Of a DNA stretch of 64,000 nucleotides, positions 37,746-49,700 are shown piece after piece. The notes under the pieces were generated by a model, which was given only the letters and a program-made list of their open reading frames with translations, did not search any database and had not been told where the DNA came from. The position numbers and the translations under genes are program-made. Position 1 is the stretch's first letter, and the number at the start of each line of letters is the position of its first letter. The DNA is from Diadema setosum (lineage: Eukaryota; Echinodermata; Echinoidea; Diadematoida; Diadematidae): assembly GCA_033980235.1 (NCBI GenBank), contig CM067067.1, forward strand, positions 17,266,239 to 17,330,238, written 5' to 3'.

Positions 37746-40700
37746 CAACAACAACAATAATAATAATAATAACAACAACAACAATAATAATACAGAGGAA
37801 AAAAAGTTATAACTTCAAGAGTTTTAGTTAACTCCATGTGCCATCATCACTTGACAAAAACTACAACGATTTGTGGATTTGTGATGTTTCAATAAGGCAA
37901 CAATGTAAAGAAAATACAAAGAGAATTCCATGAAAATTGCATTTTTAATAGAAGTATATGTTCCATCGACTTGTTACTTCCATATATGTTAAGGGTAATA
38001 TCATTACCCCTGCCTTCTGAAAGAGATAAGTCAAGTGCTCTTCATGTTAGGAAAACAAAAATATAAATTCATGTGCACATTTGGAGTGAGTATTCCTTTA
38101 ATGGTTGCAAATGGAGTACTGAATCATGAAAGTGTGATAAAGCTGCATGAAAAATGAAGACAAAAAAAAAAAAATCTTCAATGCTTTGTGCATTAGGAGT
38201 CTCTTTACATACATCATCATCTAGGGAAAAGACTACTGTAATGTTGGAAAAAAAGAAATGATGAGAATTGAATAACATCAATCCTTCCACAGGAATGTAT
38301 GCTATATAAACAGCAAACAAAATTCAGCATTTGATATCTGCATAACATGAAAATACCCAGTGCAAAGTGCCTTTTAGTTACAGTGATGAATTGTGTATGT
38401 TGCTACTGCACTGATCTTGTAAGATGTTGTGGTTAGATGGAAAAAGCCAGCAACACTGGAATCTTGAATTTAGATCTCTGTGTTTGAACACATTGTAGCA
38501 GATTTCCACATTTTAGAAATCTGCATTTCTAAATCTACATCTTTAAATCTAGTAATGACTTACAGGTTAATATCAAGAATAAGAATTCAATTCATTCATT
38601 TCCACTTAAAATTAGTAACAAAGTTTGCACAAATTTACATCGGTGGAATCTAAGTATGACAGTGGTAGAATCCTGAGAAGCACAACAGGATTATTGAAGT
38701 TATCCAAAAACAAATACCATAATGTAAATATTACAAGATAGATTGTAATACTTTTGTAGTTTAATAACCAATCAGTGACTGAACTGCCTGAAAACACTCA
38801 TCCTCATTTTTTATAGTTTTATGCTTTACTTATTTTCATCGTTTTCATATACAGTAAACCTCAGATAAGTCGACGTCGAGTGAGTCGAAAATCACTTAAC
38901 TCGAAGCAAAATAAAAAGTCCTGATTTTTCTCTATGTATTTTCTTTAAGAAATTTTTGGATAAGCCGAAGTAAAAGAGTCGAATTTCGGCTGTGTCGAAG
39001 TAAAAAATTCAGTCCCTTTTGTACGAAATACACGTAGTTTACATCACTTGAGCTGAAGAAGATTTCTCTGGCATTCTCATTACATTTAGAGGAGAACAAA
39101 AAATCGGCATGTCGCAGAACCCCGTCCCTGAGCTGCTGCAGGTAAGCATGCACACTCACCATACCGCTCCGCACGCATGTCGAATACATACACATGTATA
39201 CATGTATATACACACAGCACATCGATCCATACTTTATCCATACACACAGCACATCCATACTTTATCCATGTCAAGCCAGAACTCCTTGTAGTAGAGGCTA
39301 CTATGTAATCCCGTGAGATTTTCGTGCCAAAATTGATTTTTTTTCGCTAACTTTGTCAATTTGGGGGTGCTGAATCCAAAAAACTTTGGTTCCATTTTTT
39401 CTGACCACGTCTTCAGCCGCCATTTTGAATTTCAAAATGGCCGCCCTTGCAGACTGTATTTTGACACATATTTCATAGAGTGAGCATTGTAGAAGCTTAA
39501 AATTTGGTGCAAAATGCATGGGTGTGATGTGAGACACTCTGATAAATCTCTGTCTGATATTGTGGATTGTTTTGATACAATTTGTAGGCTGCCATTTTGA
39601 ATTTCAAAATTGCTGCCATTTGAAGCTGTATTTTTACCCATATCTCATAAAGTGAGCATTGTAGAAACCTCAGACTTGGTGCAAAATACATCGTTATAAT
39701 GTCAAGCACTCTGATATATCATTTTCTGATATTGTGGATTGCTTTGTAGAGTTTGTAGGCCGCCATCTTGAAATTCAAAATGGCCGCCATAGCGTTTTTA
39801 CCCATATCTGTTTGCAATTATTGTAGAGGCATCAAATTTTTGAAGAATGCACATGCTTGTGGTGTTCAATGGTCCAGCACAGCTGTTTCCTAATTGTGGA
39901 TCATTAGATAGACCACCATGTTGAAATTCAAGATGGCAGCCATAGAAAACATAATTATAATACTGTGGTAAGCACCTTAGATGAATGTGCCAAAATTGTC
40001 CTAGTTAGACTGAATTTATTTCCAGTTCACGCAGAATGACAGCCATCTCTCTATTCAAAATGGCCGCCATAAATTCAAAATGTAAGGATGAGGTTCTAAT
40101 TACGTCATCAAGAGATGCTGAGGGGCAAGAACTGCGTAAGGGGGGAGGGGCATACCACTGTCCGAGAGTGTGGGCAAGCGTGTAAGCGTTACATCCCATA
40201 TAGCCAGGCGGGTATGCGGTTTGCAAACTGCGCGCTAAAACGGTTCGTTTTTGCCTCTCAGGCAACACGTTATTTTGCGTTGTGGAACCTCGTTATTGAT
40301 TATACAGGCAACACGTTATTTTGCGTTGTGGAACCTCGTTATTGATTATATTTAATCCCAATCAATGGATATTTGTATAAAAGCAAGCATTGATGCAATT
40401 AAAGGTGATCTTAAAAAACTTGATGCTGCCTCAAGAGAATGAAGACAAACGAGGAAGAGTCTCGCAATGGCAAGAAATGCTATGGTCACCCTACCAGGCA
40501 TCCCATTCACAAGCTTGTTTGTTGGCCATAAACTGAAACACTTAAGGTTTGATAGATATAATTATTTCTGGAATAACACAGAATGAAGAAGGAATAATTA
40601 GGCTTTTCCTGATTGCCCTTGAGTGGGTCATCTTCAATTATCAAGACTTCCAAGATGCTTATTGCTGTACAGCTAATTATTCTAAAACTACAAAGGAGTA

Positions 40701-43700
40701 ATGATAGCTCAGTTCTGTGGCGCTTGCATCCATCAGAATTCCTCCACAACTTTAATAGAAGATCATCACACGAGGGTAATGTAAGAAATTGACACTGCCT
40801 TGAAGCTGATAAATGTGGTGTTTGGCAGTCAGGTATCAGAAACATTCAAGGGAGATACTCTAGAAAGAGATGAAAAGGGCAGTTTTAATGTTTTGTACCA
40901 AGAATTTGTATCTGCGAGAATTAGAATATATTAATCTCTAGAATATTGTGAGAAAGGCCAGACATTCAGCTCGTGCAAAAAAAAAATACACCACGTATGA
41001 TTGGATCCAAATTCATTAAGCTTAAGGAATCGCAAATTCTTCATAACATTTCTACTGGTTCTACAGCCTGATACATGTAGACCTGTCATTATCCGGTCAT
41101 TGCTGAACGATACAATTATCGAAAGGTATGAGTTCTAAGCAATTCCACAATCACTCTTCATCTCATTGTTTTATGGCCTTCTCCTCATTCTCCCTATTAA
41201 AGGTTCATTTTTCCTACCCATGAATGCCTTAGAAACTCACAAAACTGAGAAAAATAATAAGCCTGAAAGTTGAAATACTGAGCAGTCAATTCCATCTGAC
41301 ACAGAGACCATGGAAAGTAAAAAAAAAAAGAGTTCATCAAAGATGCCATGGGAGTTACTGTCACCCGTCACTCACAAGAGATAGCCTCATTCCATTGTAT
41401 GTATTAGAGCAACGAGAAAATCAGAGATATTGATGATTATTACGTAGACTCTAACATTTCAATTATCCTGATGGATCTTGTAAGTTTGCTTCACTTACTG
41501 CATTGCATGTTGTCTGCTCCATCACGGGAAAATTAGATGATAAAGGTACAATTGACAATTTTGAGAGATTATGCTCTGCAGTTTGTTGCGAAAAAACAGG
41601 AACAGGTAAAGGCCTGCTTTTTAATGCCTTTCATGGTGCTGGCTGAAGTGGAAAATTTGAGGATGTCTCCAAGAGCAGATGGACCAAGAAGTATCTAAAC
41701 CTTGAATCATGCAGAATGTGCTATGACACAATCCGTGCCTTCCAGAAGTTTGGCGTGGATGACTTCAACCAGGACAATTTCCGGCTTTACCGTCGTAGAG
41801 ACTTGACGATATAACCAGAGAACGAACCTCGTAAACTCTCACAACCTAATTTGTGCTTCTAATACATATAAATATGTGACCGGCGACAACGGTTTCAGGC
41901 AAAAGTCAGGAATTTTGAAAATGCATTTTTTAATTGAATCACATTGCCCATTTCCTAAGCTTTACAATGATATAAAACACTTGCATTCTCCGGCACCGTA
42001 AGTGGTCAAATAAAGCGAAATGTAATGCACTTTTTGATTTGTTAGCCTGACAAAATTGCGAGAAAACGGGCTTTGAAAATTCACCTCTTGCTCGAAGACA
42101 ATGCCGGCCGGCGATGGGAGTTGAGAATCACCCATCCGTACGATGGTGCCAATCGAGATTAAGCTCCGCCTCTAGCAACCACAGCAGCTTCTGATTGGCT
42201 CACTGAGAGAGTCAAATTTCCCGGGCACCTTCCTCGGAACTCAGCGTATGGAGCCGAATACACAATGCGTTTCGCTCGGGTTGGTTTACCACACAGAACT
42301 CTCTGTGGTTTACCAGTACGTACAACGTCTTTCAAGATGGCGGATACGATAATTGCAAGCTTGCTGGTTGCGTGTGAATGTGCACGTATTACCCAATGGC
42401 CTCCACACGCTATGCCTGTTTGTTCACGTCACATGAACGGGTGGCGCAGATATACACATTTTTACAAATCACATTGCGGTTGATTTGTCCTGTAAATTTC
42501 ATTATTTGGGACCCTTTGTTTTGTTTTTGAGTCTCGCATATGTTGCATTGTGCGATAAAGAAAGAAAGAAACAAACAAACACGACTCTACTTAATTTGGT
42601 TCAATTTTAATGTTTATTAGGCCCTACAGTGTATTTTTATATTGGTCAGTTATGACAGCTCCTTTCCTCTCTTCTGTTGTCTTTCTGAATCAACCTGTTG
42701 TCGTACTACAAGCATAAAAATCAAGTGAGTTTCCGATCACATGTTGCACGATTTGCGACTCTGATGCGTTCAAACAATGTTCCCTATCGTATTTATTTTC
42801 ACATTGGAAGTCAGTGCTGTCTAGTGTTGTATTCACTTTTTGTTTCATTTCCGTTGTCAAAAATGCGGTAGAAACGCTCTGATAGAAAGCCAAACGAAGA
42901 GCATACACTAGAGCGAACGTACAGGTGTCTATTGTAGCAATAACAATGGAGCACGCACGCGTGGACCAAACATTTCCGACACGCTGCAAGACGTATCTCC
43001 GAAAGCCGAACTATGTAAATGTATGCGACGCACTAGCCAATCGCACGCGAGACGCCTCTCCGTAGCAACACTGGGCATATTGGCGCGGCGTTCGAAGGAA
43101 CATCGAAGCTGACGAGTGCGATCCAACATAGGGTGTTTAAAATTCCATTTTCGATAGGAAAAACTTTGTCTTATGCTCCGAAATTTGGTGTAGATGTAGT
43201 AAACATATCAAAGATTCAATTTCTGCAAAAAACCCAAATCGACAAAAATAATGGTCAAAATCTTTGTACCCCGCCTAGGAGGGAATTTCCTCTTGCGACT
43301 TTTGCCTGATACCGTTGTCGCGGGTCACATATGATATATTAGATTGTAGATATTTCGAAAGGGTATGCATAGATTGTTCAATTATTATAAAATGCTTCGA
43401 ACTTCCTACATCAACGGTAGCCACAGAATTCATTATCATGCTGAAAAGCAAGAAATGCAAAAGTCATTATTTCTGGAAGAATTTAGAACTAATTCTCCCC
43501 TGTGCACAGCTTTAGAGTGCTGTTTTTAAACATGTGCAGGGAATGAGCCTAGAAAACATTTGATTATCTAAGTGACTATCCAATGAATTGTTAGAGTATA
43601 TAGGGCTAATATTGTAAGTTCTTACAACCAAATCGTCTAAATGGGGCATTATTTAGTCAGTCAGACACAGTTATTGAGAGTTTTTTTTTTTAAAGTCATT

Positions 43701-46700
43701 TGTTTTTAACATCAAAATCACATGACTTCCCATTCACAAATTTTACCCAAATGCTATGCTTTTAAAGGAATGTTTCACATGGCAGCATTTTTGCATTTCA
43801 ACACAACAGTATACCTACAGGACAGGAAACACTTGAAGTGATTGACTTATACATGAGTGTTTCACCATGCTTGGGTTTGCAGTTTAAAGATATTACAGCA
43901 CCAAATATGGTCGAAATACATCTTGAATTTCAAGAGTGGCGACCAATACAAATAATCCATCATTACAGAATGTGTAGGCCCTATGTGTGTGTGTGTTTAA
44001 AGAATGTACACTGTAAGCCACCATAAACATTGATATGTCTAAAAGTTGCTTGTAACCAGAGATATTAGCTGAAAAGCAGCCATTTTGAATTCTAAGAAGG
44101 CAGCCTTGAAAGTTAGGCCTATCTGCAATTTTAGGGAGGAGAAAAGTGCAACTGAATGTTCAACATTACGAGCCCGGTTTATGCCCGAAATGTGAACTTT
44201 CTGTATTGCGTACAACATGAGATATGGGTCAAAATATACATTCTGGTATGGCGGCCATTTTAAATTTCAAGATGGCCACCTTTAATATCAAAATGAACCA
44301 TCGTTTACTCAGAAAAAGATGTTTCAGAATGTCTGACAACATACGCATGCTCTCTGCCCCAAATTAGAACCTTACACAATGCATACGATATGAGATACCG
44401 GTCCAATTACATTTGTTATGGTAGCCATTTTGAATTTCAAGATGGCCGCTAAGGAAAATAATCCATCATTAAATAAATAAATGTACATATTAGCATGACT
44501 GACATCATAAGCAATCTTTTTGCCCCAAATCTATACTCTACACAGTGCTTGCAACCTGAGATATGGGTAAAAATATGTTTAGCTATGGCGGCCATTTTGA
44601 ATTTCAAGATGGCTGCCTAAAAATGTATCAAAGCTATCTACAATATTAGAAAATGGTGTATCAGAATGTCTGACATCACAAACATGCTTTTTGCATCAAA
44701 TCTGAACCTTCTATGATGCTCACATTATGCAAATTGGGTCAAAATACAGTTTGCTATGGCGGCCATTTTGAAATTCAAAATTGCGACTGAAGACGTGGTC
44801 GGAAAAAATGGAACCAAAGTTCTTTGGATTCAGCACCCCCAAATTGACCAAGTTAGCTAAAAAAATCAATTTTGGCACGAAAATCTCACGGGACCCAATA
44901 TTTCGACATAGTAGACTGTACTATTGGTCAACCAATCGCTGCTTTAATATTTCAGTGACAGGTCAAGTGGGCGGAGCTTGTTTGTACGTGCCCGGCTGGC
45001 TGTATAGTTTTGTTCAATGGAGGTGGGATGGGCCTGGGAGAGTGTTTGTCTCAGGGTAGGTTGACAGAGATGGCTGCCTATACAGTTGCACTATAGACAT
45101 ACAGTAGCACATGCACATTGCCACATTAGCGCAGACATTCTCAGAACTACGTTAAACTACTAGTATTGATACAAATTCCATGTTCAAGTTAGAACAAAAT
45201 AAGAACATTTAATATCTTCAAGAACAGACAAATTTGAATGCAAACACACACACGCACGCACACACACACACACACACACACATGCATGCAAACGTACTAT
45301 AATACATGTACATAACTGTGAGTCGAAAAAAAAAATCGACTCTCGCGAGAGTCGAAGTTCACTTAAGTCGACACATTTTTGTCAGTCCCGAGAGCTTCGA
45401 CTCATGCGAGGTTTACTGTAGAATATATAATTACATAATTTGAAAGAGGTCAAAGGTCAACAAAAGTTTGTCAGAATTATTTCTGTGACACACACGTCTC
45501 TTGGTAAAGTCTTGATAGGCTTTCGAATAAACATAACTTATAATAGACAAAAAGAAACATGCAGTGATCTATTTTGCATAATTTAGAAAGTTATCACAAT
45601 GAGAGTAATATTGCTGTACCTTCTAGGGAACAATACGCGTAGGTCATTATGTACAGAGTCTTCAGTAGCTAAAGGGTTAAGTTGAAACAAGCATATCTAG
45701 CATTGAGAATGTGCAAATAAACAAACAAACATACCAAAAATTAACAGTTTGAATGGTCTAGGTTCCTCTTACCCTGGACAAAATATCCATGACATGGTCC
45801 TTGCCAGCTTTGGTCGCGCCAAATACAGGAATGTTGAAAGCTCCGATGAACAGGGACTCCCTGCTCCTCCTGAACTCATTGGGGAGGAACGTGAGCTCGA
45901 TTGGATAGTGATCACTCACTTCCAATGCCTAAACCAAAATCAAATGGTCACACCACCAAATTATCAAAAGTATTGTTTTACACAGTTTACAGTTAAAAAA
46001 AAAAAAGAAGCACAAAACAAATCTGAGCTGCGAGGTTCTACATGCTGCTAGAGTCTCTAAAATTGTGCAAACATGGAGCTATGAAAAAAAAATAATAAAT
46101 TAGGGTTGAAAATAAGCGCTAAATGCTGCATAGATCTAAAACTCTGTGAGGGACCTCATTCACTATATACACAATATTCCAAATAGGTAGTGATGTAGGT
46201 TGCTTGTCAGCTGATTACAATGTAAACCTGGAAGTGGCACCAGAAATATTTTTTTGCACTTTTGCACACAGACATAAAGACAGACACACACACACACATA
46301 TATAAACTGACACAAACACACACATGCACACACACACACACACAGAGATATAAACAAACAAACAAATATGAGACATACACATACACATATAAATTGAGAC
46401 AAACAAACACACACATACACACACACATACATGTACACACACAAATATGAGACACACAAACATACAAACAAACAAATATGAGACAAAGACATACACATAT
46501 AAATTGAGACAAACAAACACACACATACACACACACATACATGCACAGATATAAACTGAGACAAACAGACAGACAGACAGACACATACCTGACTTTGGTT
46601 CAGACCATACTCCGCATCAAACTTAAAGACTGTGGCCGAGCAGGGCAAGATAGCAGATTCAAGGCCACCACCAGCAATCACAAATCTGGGTTTAAGATGT

Positions 46701-49700
46701 CAATCAAAAGACCCATGTATGCATTTGATGTAGAGATATATGAGTGAGGGAGGGACATTCATTGCAGTACGCTTTTCTTTTCCAGTCACAGATTACCTCT
46801 TCCACACCCCTATAACAATGATAATAATAAAAGTGCATAAACAAAGTCTGCCTTCTATCCCTTGATAAAACAATGATGGAATACTTGTGGAAAATGCCCC
46901 TAATAATACTTGGGGGGAGGGGTGTTCTGGAAAAAACAAGACTTTAGAAGAAAAGTTTCTATGAAAAGGAGAACCAATATTAACACTGGACATACATAGA
47001 GGTATGAAGACTTGCTTAGCACACTTGATTCTATAGTGGTTGATGCAGAAATTCAAGCTTTACATATTATCATTTACAGACATTACAAATGGACTTGGAT
47101 GCAAACAATGTCTACTGGGCCTCAAAAGGTGTCTGGTCTTTGGATTCACAGTGAGGCAGTACAATCCCCCGGCCTTCCCCCCCCCCCCCCACCCCAGAAG
47201 AAGAAAAAAACACTCAAACAAAAAAATCAAGTGTATGTGTCAAAGAGCCACCAGAGCAATTAAGGGTTAACACAATGCAAAGTTATTCCTTGATTTAAAA
47301 CAAACAAGCACACAAACAAATAAGAAAATTAATGGTGACAACTGCATTTCAGTCTCATGTGTCTCTCTATACCTGTCGTAGGCACAGTCGGTGTTGAAGA
47401 CGGTGGTGTCCACGTCGTCCCCTAGTAGCCAGTGGTACCGGGGGTTGGTGCGCAGCCGAACATTCTCCCAGCGGTAGTTCGGAACAAAGCTGCAGTCGCC
47501 ATTGAAGTCCCCAGTGATGATCACATCCTAATGATTGAATTTTTATTCATTTTCTCGAGGTAATCACTTTTTGAAGAGTCATGCATCTATTCTGCATAAT
47601 AATCTGGAAGGAACTACTCATTCATATTGTTTCTATACAGACCTCTCAACCTTTCTGACTGAAAAATAGAAATGATTTGGCTCAAAAGTAGGAAAGAAAG
47701 AACAGTCCCCACAGGAACGTGTAGTAAGATTATCAAGAAAGATAGGAAACTCCAATCGAAACAATTGGTGGGAATGGTCAAAATTCAGATTCTTTCCTCC
47801 AAATTCAGAATGGTTGGGAAGTCTGCTACTACTCTTGAAACCTGCATATGATGATATAAATGGTATCCCGGGGTACCAAACAAAAATCAGCCATTTTGTT
47901 GATTTATGTATTTTTTTTAAAAGGTTGTACCCTGGGTGCCAAAAAGAGTAAATTATTTTGGTGCTGGAGCTAGTGCGCGCTAGCTACTGCACTGCACTGC
48001 ACTAAAGCACACGCTAGTGGTATCGCAGCTTCCATGCACGCATAGCATAACATGAAGTGGCATGGGAATGACTATGTACACGCACACACAGTGCATGCAT
48101 TTTTCTCTGGCTGTCCTCGAGTGGACGCGAGGTGGCGCTACACAACGCGGTTACCCTGGGTACTACGGTACCCCGTGGTAACGCGTGATGCATCATATAT
48201 CCAGTTTTCAGTTTACCCTCATTCATCCATTCACAACATGTACCTGGTATCAGCTACAACAAGTCACGGGATTGTGTCCTTTTCTTGGAAAATTAAAGCT
48301 TGTGGAATTCTCTCTAACATTTCTCTTCAACTCCTGTGACATCATGAATTATTGTAGCCTTCTTATCCAGCAAGGCTGACACATTGATTGAAGCAAGAGT
48401 TTGAAAATTCATAAATTTGAACACATTGTTTGATTTATCTCCCAACTTCACCGATGTGTTCCCTTTTTTTGCATTTATGCTGAAATCAATTGTATGTTTA
48501 TGGTAATTCTTCTTTTACACTGATTAAAAAAGACTAAAAAGACAAATATACATATATATATATATGTATATATATATATACATATACATACATTTATATG
48601 TGTGTGTGAGTGAGTGTATGTACGCATATCGTCACTGGGGTGGCAAGACCTCGTATCTACAAAATGTCAAATAGGATAAAAATAGATAGCCTGTCAAATA
48701 GGATAGCCTTTCCTTTGACATGCCATGGTGGCTTACTTTGGGGGTAAGACAGCTAGGATTTGGACAGGCCATCACTTTCTGACCATTAATCCCAAAAAGT
48801 CAATTTTGAGACACAAGGTCTTGTCATCCCAGCGACGATATGAATATGACACAGGCATGATTTATTACCATTACCTGCACATTCAGCCTTCGCTGGACAT
48901 CCTCATCTACTTGGACAAGGTGGTCAATCTCTTCCCACGCAGAATCTGGCCTGGTGTGGATTCCCACAATGGCAAACTGTTCAGTCGCTAGATTTCAAAG
49001 CAAAAATTTCAGCAGTTATCTCAATTATTGTGCTTTCTGCCCACTGGTTCAGTTCATGCTGTTTGAGCCTAGAGAAACCTCATACAAATTCTATTGAAGG
49101 AATGTACCAAACCCTCACAGTTACAACTAAAAATGTATAAATTATGTGAAAATACAAGTAAAACTAGATGCCACATGCTGGTACAACAAGGAGTGCGTAA
49201 AATGATACATTCCACAGTATAACAAACCATGAGCATAAATTGCTAAAACCTTGTTGCAACTCGAGGCATTTGTAATGAGGCATAACCTGATACGGGGTAC
49301 TTCACAGTTGGAAATGAAGGCCCTGGCAGCATGGTTACAACATAGGGTGGGAAGGCAGGCCTGTTTCAGATATATTTGAGAATCTCCTTCATAAGTGCTT
49401 TGAACTTGAGAACACTGGAAGATGCCCTGGGCCAGGAAAGAATGCCGGACAAAATTCACACGGCACTTCTGACTCACATTAAAAAAGTGTGGTCAAAATT
49501 TTTTAAGAGCCACCAGAATTAATGCTATTAGAACAGCTTGGCAAATGACAGCTTTATTCCTAGGCACAAAAAGGGGGTTGAGGAAGGGCACGCTTTTGGT
49601 ACAGCAAAAAAACCAAACACAACTAGAAATGTCGCTACGGCGACTGGTGTATGCCTCCGCCATAATACAATGTACATGGTTCTCCTAATAGGTCTATAGT

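Larger units (their letters stand above)
39298..44914. mobile_element. 5.6-kb element with long terminal inverted repeats made of ATGGCGGCC-type units
   Basis: The ends 39309 (tcccgtgagattttcgtgcc) and 44893 (its inverse) match for over 120 bp. Both arms then continue as several units of about 150 bp, each centred on gccattttgaatttcaaaatggc. Tips probably extend to ctactatgt at 39298 and 44914. Coding remnants lie at about 40366-41815. It contains a nested MITE at 41872-43332. The superfamily is not identified. Confidence 0.75.
38852..45418. mobile_element. Outer pogo-like element split by a nested insertion
   Basis: TA-CAGTAAACCTC at the left and GAGGTTTACTG-TA at the right are exact inverted ends, each followed inward by gtcgag/gtcgaa-rich sequence. 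The end pattern and TA target resemble pogo/Tigger elements. The middle (39298-44914) belongs to another element. No pogo transposase was found. Confidence 0.65.

Noticed and set aside
39109..39141. Short plus-strand start MSQNPVPELLQ followed by a GTAAGC donor
   Set aside because: It lies inside the left remnant of the pogo-like element and no second exon was found. It may be a transposase leftover, but there is not enough to call.
45749..46051. Plus-strand 100-residue open frame
   Set aside because: It is the antisense shadow of the gene B fusion exon 8.
46163..46681. Long minus-strand open frames rich in Cys and Val (up to 172 residues)
   Set aside because: Only the first 32 or so residues are gene B exon 7. 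The rest is translation of a CA-rich minisatellite in three frames.
47862..48185. Possible MITE with ggtatcccggggtacc and ggtaccccgtggtaac at its ends
   Set aside because: The ends are only loosely inverted and ggtaccc motifs repeat internally. No target duplication is clear.
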